This document shows positions 36,701 through 54,850 of a stretch of 64,000 bases of DNA, piece after piece. The notes below the pieces were generated by a model. That model was not told where the DNA came from and made no database searches. It saw only the letters and a list, made by a program, of their open reading frames with translations. Within the stretch, counting starts at the first letter, position 1. The number at the start of each line of letters is the position of its first letter. The DNA lies in assembly GCA_000469685.2 (NCBI GenBank), contig LS997567.1, positions 1,824,743 through 1,888,742 on the forward strand. Reading direction: 5' to 3'. The stretch comes from Haemonchus contortus (Eukaryota; Nematoda; Chromadorea; Rhabditida; Trichostrongylidae). Position numbers and translations under genes: made by a program.

Positions 36701-39700
36701 CCATCGCAAGTGTAATGAGCATGAACGGAGCATTGGTGAGAATCCGATAAATAGCTATGGGAATATGCCTCACATCCAACCACAGTTTGTACCATAACGG
36801 CCCTCTACCTCGAGTTGTAATTGAAGTGTACAGCAATGACGACTCTTCTGAACTCAAAAGCAATTTAACTAGTTAAATTACAAATCTAAATCTACAAAGT
36901 CACCTGGCAAAGGTGCATCACGATAGAGCGCTGCCGTTTTGTTGGTACCAGCTAATCCACAACATTCGGGTGTACGCCTTCGTCCTGCTTGGGATGTTTC
37001 CACCAAACGATTTCTAAATGAGAATTACAATAGTGTTACAGTAGTAACATCAAAATCAGGTAAAATATCACCAACCGATGCCATTTTAGAGATTCAGGTA
37101 AGACTTTTGGAAGACACATAATTGGAACCACAGCAAGCATTGCGATGAAAGAAGCCAGAACAAAGCCTATCCACCATGCTCCCACCCATGACGGATCAGT
37201 CTCATCTCCACTTACTCTGAAAACAAAACTTATGGCTAAAAAGGTATTTTAAGTGAAAATTGGATTCAATAAACCGATGACAACCACTTCCGGAAGCCCT
37301 ATATCATTTATTGGTCCAGTAGTATTGAAGAAAATAACGATCTATATTCGTTCCAAGTCTCAACCATTGTGAGTCTTTAGCCTCACCCACCCTTATCGAG
37401 CCAATTGAAAGGCAGAAAAGGAAAGATTAGGTGACCCAGACGGAATCTCACGTAATTTCAGGCCTCTAATGAAGAACTCTGTTTCATTTAGACACGTTAT
37501 CGCTATGGTATCGCTTATTTAGATTCAGACGGCTGGTCTTTCTTGAGGATTTGTTCGCTCAAACGCTAACGATAAGTCTTATCACTAAAAACCATAGACC
37601 GACGGTCCCAATGCAATCACCTCGCCTCTACTAGAAATAACGGAAGGAAAACGCGCTACTATGGTGCGTGTCTTCACTGGGAATTAACGCCTATGGCTGC
37701 AAGTGACAGCTGACTGACGGAAAATAACTAAACACCATCGTCACCCATCTTTCACTCATTACGAAAATCTTCAACAGAAAAGTGATCAGAAACAAAGGCT
37801 CCGTTACCTTGTCATATTCTCCGAAAGACTTAGCCTCATGCTGTTTCAAGAAAATCGTGTTAAAGCAATGCTCGAGATTTAGTCAACTTACCGTGAAATT
37901 TGTTCAGCTGGAAGATGCCAGAAATCCGTATGGTATGTCAGAAATGTACCCGCAGTCAGAAATCCCGCAGCTGGACCAAAGACGGCAAAAGAGTAAAAAA
38001 TGCCTAGAAAATGGCAACAATTCAGTAAACAAAAAACAAGACAATACTGAAAGGAAATACTAACCCACGAACAATGATGAAAGCGCTTTGCCCACATTCT
38101 CGTCAATGTATGACACTCCAATTGTGAACAAAGGTGTAGCACCGATACCATGTAGAAAATGAGCCAAACAGAACAGAAATACAAATCGAAAAGTCCCTGG
38201 CTAAAAATGGCCAACAGCTAGATGACGGGCCATCTGGGCAACCGAGGAAATCATAGGACACGATCACATGAATAAAGAAAAGCACCTGATTTTGTTTTTG
38301 AGCGGCACAGCTGGCGGTCAGGGCCGAAGCGTCCGCATCCGAAGAATTCCACAAAGCTGAAAAAAACGAAACGAATACTGCAGTATGGGCTGTATTGAAT
38401 TTCAAAAGGCCTAGAACAAAGTTTCGAGGAACTTACATTTGATGGAACAAGCTCCTAAAGATTTGTGATCCTGATTAGCCGAATAACTATCTGCTAGCAT
38501 ATGAGGCGTGGAAAACAATAGACTACCAATACATATAAGAGCGAGACCAGCACCAAGTACGGCAGGTTTACTGTGCCGTCCACCAAAGTAAGACACAGGT
38601 ATGCAAAACAAAACGTATCCAAAGTCGTAGAACTAAAGGAAAAGAATAAAAAATTCAGAAAAAACTAAAACTTAAGCCTAAACAGTACCTGTACGATGCG
38701 ACCCATAGTGCTTGTGCTGAGTTTAAACCGACGTTCTATCGATGAGATCGCGGAAGGCACGAGACCATTAACGACAATACCTTGTACTGCACAGTACCAG
38801 CATAATAACGTAATCATCCATCTACGAGAACCCAAAAATGACAACCATGATGGCCTGTAATTACAGCATATGTGAAACGGATTGAAAAAAAGCATTCGAT
38901 GACTTGGCCATCAGGGTTGGGGGAGGAGGCTAAAAATAGAAATCATTGAAGGGGAAAAAGAGCTGTCGTGCCATGGCTAATCTCAGGGAACAAGTCATTA
39001 GTCTTGCCAGCTCAAGCTGATCCGCTACGCCGCATGGAGAGCTACTGACAATTCATCAAACTCCACAACAACCATTAACTTTTTTACATGGGAAGCTACT
39101 TCGAACGTTCAAGAAAACAAAACAGAGATACTTGAGCCAGCTTGGAAACGAACCCAAATCCAGCGAGACAGGTCTATTCCACCCCCCCCCCCCCCCTTAG
39201 GAAATCTTTAGTGCTTCATTTTTTTTCACCGTTCTGATTCAGCTGCTGGATGAAACCGAAACAACTAAATTACATTTCAATAAAAAGCTGTCCTCACGAG
39301 TAACATAACACCTTGACGCCGTCAATCCAGTACTCTACAGGAGTTTCATTTCCTATGGAAACATTTTAAAAAACGTCGGAAAATCACTCCATGCTCAAAT
39401 CTATGCCGCCGCGTATAATGAGGTTGGCCAAAACCCAATCCAAGGTCTGTTTGAACTAGTCTGGGACTGCTGGTACAGCCATATATCTATGACAGCTATC
39501 TTTCCTGATGATCTAGAACAGTGTAATTTCTCATAAAAACGATCTCCCGATCTGCTTGGAGCTTAAAAACTAGGAGTGAAAACAAAAACATCAACAACAA
39601 CGACAACAATACATACTAGCCCTATCCTACCTCCATTTTCCAAGTCCACATTGTGACTCCTGTACAAGAACACTCATTTCCATCTCGATGATTTCATTTT

Positions 39701-41532
39701 GCTTCTCCTATATGAATATAATCATATAAAACGATGTCTTCAACGATGCCTTTGAATGTTTTGATGATTCATTCCAAGACGATGAATCAAGTCGGTTTTG
39801 TTGTAAAGAAATATGACTGACTTGCCACTGCCTATCGCGAATGTCGCAAATTCTACGAGGTTTTTCCACATTACGGTAGGGGACACCTTGTGAGGCTTGC
39901 CGGCTGTGGCTCCTGAATCAAATGTATATCATGGACCAGACCACAACACGCACGACACCCACATGCATGGATTTGTTTGAACAGCCACATAATTAAAGGG
40001 ACCATCAGAATTTGAAATACTTTATCGAAGTGTTTCGAAAACTTCCCATTTTTATGTAGAAATAACAAAATACCCTGAAAAGTATCAAATGGCGGAGAGA
40101 TATGAAATTGGAAGTTGTTTTGTTCAGTGGTTTTCGATTAAAGATCTACATTAATGGGAATTGCCACCGCATGACAGTATGGCATTGAAAATTCCATACA
40201 CAATCAACACATTTATAAATAAATGTTCCCAAATTAAATGCAATTTGGAATCATCCGGCCGCATCACTTGACAAACGTGTGATAGCAATAAAAAGTAATA
40301 CATACACAATAGTGCAGTAAGTCATCAGATTCTTCAAAGGCTCATATCAATGGCTCAAGAACCCTTGAACATCCTTTTTTCGTGAAATAGCTGTTTAGAA
40401 ATTAGTGTTAAACCTGACTCCACCGTTTCCCTGTCATCTGTTTAGGAGCTACACTTATGAAACAGGGTATGACGTCGCAGTAGTGGGGTTGAAGCTTTTG
40501 AGGCGATTCTTTTCCTATTTCCCAATCACACTCCAAAAAGCAGGGTCGAAGGATGGTGTCACGCTCTCGTTATTCAGCCATAAACACCATAACCCGTGTT
40601 GTTGACAGCCTAGTTATTTTCCGACTCCGTTCAAATCTATGGCAACTCATTATCAGACCTTTATCAAGAGCAATTCCTTCGATTATGACTTTTACCCTCG
40701 CATGCCCATTCTGCCAGCTCATCTTTTAAGTCTACTTGATGTTCGTGACAGAGCATGCAGGGAACCGAGGTTAACTGGGATATTTAAGGCTAAAAAGGCT
40801 ATCGAAACTTCTCTTAAAGTACGAGTTTGGTGATAGTGGGACTCCTAATAAAGCTCAGAAGCCATATATGTCCCGCCTAGGTAACCACATTCAAATTGAA
40901 AAGGCTGGTAAGTGAAGTAATGTTTGAATAAACTTGTTATTCACTACAAACTCTCGTAGCGGTAACAGTACTGGTAATACGATACGCAATTTGAAAAAAA
41001 AAACTTGTGGAAAACTCGAAATGTTTGTAGATTTTGAATACACTACAGACTACAATGGAAAGGATAGAATGGTAAATATAAAGGCCGTCAAGAAGGATGA
41101 TTTTAATTCAAAACGAGAAGCCCACTCGGGCTGCTACAGAGCTTGTCGCAAGAGAATTGCTCTTTCGTTTTTCTTTTCGTTTCGATTTTGGCAGATATAC
41201 AAGGATGAAAATCAAGAATTGAATTGACAATGTGACAGAAGCATATATTGAATGCAGACAATTTGGTGAAAAGGGGATAAAATAGAATAATTTGTATTTT
41301 CAACACAACAAACACACTACAAAACTATTTAAACATGTGGAACCGTAGTATTGATCGACTTTTCATACACAACAAAAAAATGTAGATGGGAGACATGATA
41401 GGTCAAAGAACAGGCTGAAACAAACCATTTAGTGGCCCGACTACGTCTTGGCGCTCCGAGATCCCCGGGTGCAGATCGAGTTTCGGCATCCGCATCCGAG
41501 TCTCCTCCATTGCTTTCTGTTCCCTTCATCAT
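33703..41532 (-). CDS. Organic anion transporter polypeptide (OATP/SLCO family)
   Basis: A plasma-membrane transporter of amphipathic organic anions with about 12 predicted helices. Exons from the start: 41426-41532, 38689-38854, 38437-38632, 38286-38356, 38065-38200, 37892-38003, 37076-37216, 36904-37013, 36692-36847, 36539-36628, 36242-36443, 35879-36068, 35649-35821, 35420-35570, 34772-34843, 33703-33858, giving 742 aa in phase. Exon 2 carries helix 1 ([20 protein letters not shown]), and exon 3 has [16 protein letters not shown]. Exons 12-13 encode the extracellular Kazal-like Cys-rich loop ([16 protein letters not shown]..., then YTNCSC..., then GLCESKC). Exon 15 contains [10 protein letters not shown]. 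Exon 1 is hydrophilic ([20 protein letters not shown]) and joins exon 2 in phase to give KWPSW, which supports the 2.6 kb first intron. The C-terminal tail after the last helix is acidic and ends APLLQ. The best model lies on one strand with no frameshift. Confidence 0.93.
39182..39197. repeat. Poly-C run
   Basis: About 15 consecutive C bases in the first intron of the transporter gene. Length is approximate because such runs are unreliable in assemblies. Confidence 0.7.
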
Positions 41533-41537
41533 GGCAT
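41529..41537 (-). promoter_or_regulatory. Two-codon upstream ORF overlapping the transporter start
   Basis: Just inside the likely first mRNA exon, ATGCCATGA encodes Met-Pro-stop. Its TGA overlaps the main start, giving ATGATG. Such a minimal uORF could divert initiation or allow immediate reinitiation. Function is inferred only. Confidence 0.4.
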
Positions 41538-41540
41538 TGC

Positions 41541-41542
41541 CT
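41541..41542 (-). promoter_or_regulatory. Likely spliced-leader acceptor of the transporter gene
   Basis: On the minus strand TTGAGTTTTAG ends 8 bases before the first start codon, with no coding exon found upstream. It may equally be a cis acceptor for a 5' UTR exon. Confidence 0.45.
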
Positions 41543-43553
41543 AAAACTCAACAAATGCCAATAACTCGAAGTCATAGCTGGCCTCGTTCATGTAATGACA
41601 ACAATAACAAAAAATTGCACGAAATTCCAGTGGAATTCGGACTTATACGGCTGCAGCAGCCGTCTGCCCAACTGGCTGCCGACTGGAGAACGAGCACTTA
41701 GTCGGATTGTTTCTGATCGACGACACATAACAGCGAAGTATGACAGGCACATTGAGACTAGTAACATTCGATAACAATACGGCGCTGTACTGATATGGTT
41801 GTTGAAAAAGAAAAGAAAACACTTTGGACACTGACAAAGAGCTCTGTTGCAAAAGTAACGTTGAAACACGATAGAAACGGAAAGATTTGAGTACGACCAG
41901 GTTACAAAAGCTTTTTTAATGGAACTTTTTCAACTATCAGCTTTACTAATGAAGACCAACGATCGGCAAACGGAATCGCATCACTTCCCATGGTAAACAA
42001 GGTAGGAGAGAGGGATGGCACGAATGCATGCGTGGCAGTAACACAGGCGCGCCCACACAAAGAGAGAGCGCTTGGGGTGGCGAGGCTGAGCGTGACTTAG
42101 ACAAGCCGAGGGGACGGGAGGGCCAAAGTGCGAATGTGGTCGCGTGTGCGTGTGTGTCTCTCAGTGTGTATGCGTGGACAGAAGGAAGGCTGTGGGCGAC
42201 GGTTGGTGTGCTCCAATCGCAACATGACGACGTTTTGTTATCGTTGACGTAAGACCTGTGGCAACCACTTTACACGAACGAAGATTAAGAAGGAGCTGAA
42301 GAGCCGTAGGCCACGGGAAGATCTGAGCGGAACGAAGGCTAATTTCAGAGCGGAGAAAGCGCCATCTGAGTGCTGTCGAGCAAATGGAATCACGTACGGC
42401 AATATATTGCCGAGGCGATGTCTCAGAGAAACATTTCAATCTCAGATGTTGCTGGCTGGCCGGCCGGCCGGCCGGCTGGGCTGCGGCTTCACGCCAGCCA
42501 GCCTGGCGGCGCAGACAAGAAAACGTGTGAGGATGAGCTGAACACGAGGGGGTAGAAAACGTGAGCGATCGGTGGCAGCCGAGAGAACGTGCACGCCTTC
42601 TCGACATGCGCTTGTTTTCTGGTCTTTATGGATGCACTTCTTGATTGGCATCGACATCCATGAACATCCCAAGTTTGACCGAATTCTCCCGGCTACAACG
42701 CCTTCCCACCAACAACAACTTAACCCACCAGGATACCTGGACCCACATAAGTGATATATTTATACAAATATATAAATTAACCACTATAAACCCTCCAAAT
42801 CATGCTATCCTTCCACGTCAGCGGTGTTGGTTCACTTTTCTTCACATTTTCTTTCCACCTCTGAACTTCAGACTCTGGCCCTACTGAACTACGACAGGAA
42901 GGGACAACATTCTGCAACAGAGAGAAATGTCACTTGGCCCACCAGTTTCCGTTCACTTTTAGTAGTTCAGAAAGCGATCTATAACATTCAGCCTACTTGC
43001 CACGTATAGTGGATAGGCAATTCCCAGCCCATTTCAACATGCATTTTACAACTCGGAATGTGAATCAGTAATCGTAAAGTTCCGTGACGTTTTACGTCGT
43101 TTCTTCTTGTGGCTTTCACTTGCTTATGACTCACATCAACGTTGCTGAAGTTACTGCAATAAAAAAATTTCACACTAATCAGATTCTGACGCTCCACGGA
43201 AGAAAAGAAAATTATTTTCCCAACATTACAACACTTAATTTACACAAAATTCTTGTCATGCTTCTATAGAACGTAAGAAATCTGTGACTCAAAAAAATCT
43301 AAGAAATAAAATACTAAAAGGCAAGGTAAATGCTCTAGTAGTTGAACCAAACTCAAGATGGCAGTGCTTGACTCTTTTTATTTATACAACTCTATCATGG
43401 TACAACACTTACTATCTTCATTAAATACTCTTTGACTGAATACAAACGAAATTCAGGGAAAAAACAATTACAACACCGTTCACATAGTCAGTCACATTAT
43501 AAGCCCAACTACTATACTAGTACTAGACCTCGAAGGTTATTAATGGAAGCTCC
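41543..43553. other. Intergenic stretch with GC-rich patch
   Basis: This stretch is between the transporter 5' end and the nuo-1 3' end, both on the minus strand, so it should hold the transporter promoter. A GC-rich block at about 42000-42640 contains GT-rich and GGCC-rich tracts. Frames in it are overlapping and on both strands, without splice support. Confidence 0.45.
42458..42477. repeat. GGCC tandem repeat
   Basis: Four GGCC(G) units in a row form a short, fully self-complementary GC tract between two unrelated genes. Confidence 0.7.
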
Positions 43554-50002
<6,449 letters not shown>

Positions 50003-53000
50003 ATTAGCAGCCTCTGAAGAAGCCAAATAATTCAAGGTCAGCAATTCCAGCAAAATAGAGACGTCTGCTCACGGATTACTCGAAAAGACAAGAAAAGTTT
50101 ACAAGAGTAAATGGATGGAAAAAGTTAATACTGAAATAAGTAGAAAAGAAAAAGAGAATATCGAGACTGAGAGAGACTGGAAAATGTCCTGTGCACGTTT
50201 TCTCACTGTTTTCACGAAGAGTACCTGAATTCAGTAGGTCCCGGAGACATCTAGGCTTCAAGAAAATCCATCGCTAAATCCTTGAAGTTGCGAAAGCGGA
50301 AAGTACAAAAGCAACTGAGACTGAATTACTGAGGGCTGGTTTTCCACGCAAGATCGCCAACCGCATTAAACTTCACCACACGTCCCAACAACACAAGCCT
50401 GCGTGACAGCTCGTCCACCATCTAGTCCGACTCCACACCCGCATTGAAATTCGAAGAAGTACCGTACCATGTGAGCGAAATAACAGTATCACATGGAAAT
50501 CTTTTGCGATGCACAGTGCAGGAATCTCAGATAACGTCGCATTTCTTTATGAGCGAGCGATGGTGAAAAAACAGTTCGATCCCCATGTTCCAGTAGGAAT
50601 TGTAACGCTAAGGTATGAAAGCATAGGAAATCGAAGTGTACAACAACCTCGACCACCCTGCAAAGTATTACTGCAGTATCGACCGTAATCGCCCCTTCAA
50701 AGTTGGGGAATTCCCAGGAAACTTGGCTATGATGTGCAAAACATCGAAGAAGATAACATCCACGTTCAAATCACTCTTACTACAACGCACCGCTGATTCG
50801 CCGAGGGAAACGAGCAACCGAAGAGAGTGACGACGAGGACAGAACACAGCAGAGAGTCGGCAAGAGCTGGACGAGTTCGCGCTCCGATCGATTCCGACTT
50901 TTGCGACCCGGCTACTGCTGAAACCTACTAACATCCTCATTTCTAACAAACAAAGGAGTACTAACAACAGGTAAGATATTGTATATGGTTACCTTTTACA
51001 TAGCATGACCATACCTGCTTGCATTTTTCGACACACAAGTTTCGAAAATCGAAACCAAGTATAAATGCCTCCATCATATTTCATTTCCTTCTTTCAAAAG
51101 TTACTTGTTACTACCTACATATACAATTTGACTTGCTACCATTTACCCATCTTTTCTTGGCATGTTATCAGTCGATCGATAAATTCCTTGGACTTCTCAA
51201 CCGAGCTCGACCCGTAATGTTACGAAACACACTGCGATTGTGTTTTGCTTATCATCAAATACTTTCATATTTTATACCAAATCCTCTGGTATTTTTAACA
51301 AAGGATATTTATTTATTACTAGCTCAGCTGTTGTTCCTTCGGTACTATAAATGATTGCAATATTTTTTTTCATTTTACTTACTCCACAACATTTTTCCAT
51401 CACGATTCAATACAACATAGGAACACCGTCGCTAAATTTCCTGGGGAATCCCTGAGTTTCGAAGTGACTTTCAGCCCAATTAATTAAGTAACATTCAAAT
51501 AGGTAACACATTAGTTAATAAAATCTATCTTCATTAGATCAAGAGAGGAAAAGCTATGTTAAATAAAACCTCACAGCTACCTTTTACTAACTAAATGACA
51601 AACCCATCGGAACGGTTTACAGTACACTCGATAATCGACTTAAGACCCATACTCACGATCACCCTCGAATCATTAGGAGATCAACTTGATCCTTGTTGTT
51701 AGTAAGAAGGAGCATGAAATATTTCAAAATCATGTCATTATGAATCACAGTGACAATAGGAATATCGCAATTCAAAAGGCAACTGTAGAATGGAATAAGG
51801 AATAGTGTAGGACAAAAAGCGATTGATTTTTGCCTTTAAATAGGCAAGACGTTAGAGAAAAATTTAGCCGTTTTCTAAGATAGTCAATTTCTGAAGAGTT
51901 GTCGTATTTGCTAAAAGTGAGTCAGTAGTTGACAATGAAAAGCATGCTTTTTATAGGAGTGGGTGCACGTGCTAATCTATCGATGAATTCAATCGATCGC
52001 AACTACAACATTCACATTACAGTTTTTGAACGTGCATCCATGTTTTCATTAGTCAATAAATCTAAAATATGTAGTGTAAAAATTAAATTCGGCCCAAAAC
52101 TTTCATTGAACATTTCTGAACTTTTCTGGAATTTTCGTGAGCTATACCCCATGCAGACTGTGAAGGGAAGTTTCTCAATTTATGAACTTTGGCAAGAATA
52201 GATCAGATTAGATCGGCGGTCCTCAAAAGGCATAAGGTAATGCGATCTAGAAATAAAAAAATAATTTTTTTTTAACTCCTCTTAACATTCACTAAATTTC
52301 TCCATCTTCAGTGAAATCAGCAATGTTTACTGTGGCTCGATTTGAAAGAGCCTATCCAAGTAACGTTTCTCGATGAAACAATAGTTTCAGGAAAAAAATT
52401 ATTATTTATCCTAATCTTACCCCCTTGTTACACCTCCGTTTTAAAATACTCGAGTTGGACTTCAATGAAAATAGGGCAGTTCTCAAAATCGAACTGCAAA
52501 GTAATTGATATTACAACCCAATATCGCTTACTTTGCTGTCAGAAAGTTTGAGAACTTTTCTTTATTTTCTTTTTTATTTATTTTCTCTTTTATCGATGTC
52601 ATGTAAAACATTCTTCACTAATACAACGGAAAGATATTATCTCGTACAGCTAAGGCAACATCAAACAGTAGAGAATAGACATGTGAAGCTGGATACAAGA
52701 GAGTATAAGTGCGATTTGCCTTCAAAATGTCTTAGAATTACGACGGTCCCGGTATACTGGTAGTGGTAGGACCACGTGCAGGGTGCTGCGCGCAGCCTTT
52801 AATCTGCGTTCCCAATTTTGCTAGACGCTGGAAATGAATGCAGTGAAACGGGATGTCAAAGAAATTTCGTGCTTATTAAAAATCACATTCATGAATTGTC
52901 AAAATGATTATCGTTTTGAAGAGAGATCCAAGCAGAAAGTAAAGGAAGATGGGAATAGTTACAGGAAATGGAACAAGCATAAATCCTCTTACAAATTTGT

Positions 53001-54837
53001 ATACACTACAAGTCATGGATAACAATCATAAAGCAAAAAATGCCCACAGCACAAGAAGATGCTCCAACGCGCGCCAAAGCTCTTCGCCTCAAAACGATTA
53101 GCACATTGCTTGCGCATGAGGTCCCGGTTGGAATATTGATTGGGTTGCGGTAGTCTCAACGCCCTTTAAGGGAGTGAGGGGAAAACTCGCTTTCGCCTTC
53201 CGTTCGACTATATACTGACAAATAATGGTGAGTGATCCTTGCGCATTGTCTTCTGTTCTACACTCTGCGCAAGAATTCCTATCCAGTGAGCAAGGTGGGT
53301 GAATAGGTTATGCTCATTGTAGTGAACAGTAATGATAGATTGATTTTTAATCTCATCCTGGAAGTTGGAAAGTAACCGTTCAGCTTCCTTCTTTCCTTAA
53401 AACCAAGTGACCCTACTTCAATAATTCTACCCTGGTAACCAGTTACTTGACAACTTCTGCTACAGTGCAGTGGGAATTCGATGCACAAACCGCAATACTC
53501 GGTTACATGGCTCACGATTACGACCTGGCACGGACTGTTGCGCGCGAGCGTGACGCACAGCCTACGAAGCTCGAGGTACCCAGCCGTTCGCTGAGTATGA
53601 ATGGGATGCGGTCGCATAGCTGTATAACATTGGGAGTGCCAAATATGCGAGTAGTTTTATCGTGTGAAAAGAGAAAATCTCGGAGAGTGCATTACTGTAT
53701 TTACAATTATTGGCAACTGAAAAATTCAATTGCTACTTATACACATAATCCTGTCACATAAAACTGAAGCAGGATTATTGCGTATGAGTAGTCATTCAAA
53801 TTGCTAGCAGTAAACTACATACTTTGATTACTTTTTCGAAATAAAAGGAAATGAGCATCCATGTTCGACTCTCGATAAATCTTGGCATAGTTTTGCATTA
53901 ATTTTATAAGATTTTGATAAAACCGACTGCCAAGATGGTAAAAGGAAATGTTTATGATAACTCTGGAGGCTGCAATGCAGTAGAATAGAATAGTTCCTAC
54001 CTCTTAGGAAAAGTTGTATACTAGTAATGATTAGAAGCAGCAGTATAGACTAACAGGCGCCCACGTCATTCCTTTAGGGCCTAGTAATGAAAGCCAAACT
54101 TAGAAGGAAGTCTCTATATTACGTCTGACCCATAAACCAAATAAGTCACCAAATTCTCGCCGTTAGAGATTCATTTCACGGACGTTTAATCAGGAAAGCT
54201 ACTCGATACCGATAAAATAGTAAGGACCAATTAGGTGATTAGGTCGAGACCAAGAAAAACAAGTGGCTATTACCGAAATTAATAAAAACACGAAACAAGT
54301 TAGTAATCAAGTACAATCAACAAATCTGAACTACCGCATGATGCTGAGCGGGGGCGCCTCTGCAGTAATTGATCAGCTATTGATTTTTGAATCAGTGAAT
54401 TTTACTGAACCATTAACAGGTAGTGGTTTTTGTAGCGATATTTTAAGCATAAAAGTAGGCTGGATGAGAAATTCTAAAGTGTAGCAATGTACAACAGTAA
54501 ATATTTTTCAAGTAATGTATTGGAACATTAGGAACAAACAAATTGAGAGTGCGAAGTTGATCTCCCACACCAATAGTCACCATATTTGCCAATGGGAATT
54601 TCGCTGTCCAGTTGGTATTCGGGCGACCCATTGCCAAGGTCACTCCTTCCCTTTTTTTGATAACATTCTTCAGTATTCAAACCGTCATACCCCACTGCTA
54701 TTCTCCGCTTCTTTGGTGTTGAGCCCTTCTTATTTGTCCTTCCTCTCTTCATAGTACAGTGATTTACACAAGTTTATGATTAATACAAGTCAATAAACTC
54801 TAGTATTTCATAGGGAGTATGATGGTTTTTTATTTGC
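50003..54837. other. Intergenic stretch between divergent genes, weak frames only
   Basis: This 4.8 kb separates the divergent nuo-1 (-) and paa-1 (+) genes. Two frames have a protein-like composition. One is 50636-50830 (+), with HPAKYYCSIDRNRPFKVGEF. The other is 54528-54752 (-), with a basic N-terminus and PEYQLDSEIPIGKYGDYW. Neither has a recognisable family or a convincing partner exon. Confidence 0.4.
50014..50015 (-). promoter_or_regulatory. Likely spliced-leader acceptor of nuo-1
   Basis: On the minus strand GGCTTCTTCAG ends 11 bases before the nuo-1 start codon, with no upstream coding exon, consistent with trans-splicing. Confidence 0.5.
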
Positions 54838-54839
54838 AG
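54838..54839 (+). promoter_or_regulatory. Likely spliced-leader acceptor of paa-1
   Basis: TTTTTTATTTGCAG ends 11 bases before the first ATG at 54851. No coding exon was found upstream, so trans-splicing is likely. Confidence 0.5.
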
Positions 54840-54850
54840 AATTTCCTAGT

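Noticed and set aside
42161..42607. Long overlapping frames on both strands in the GC-rich block
   Set aside because: High GC depletes stop codons. The predicted peptides are Arg/Ala/Ser-rich, conflict between strands and lack splice sites.
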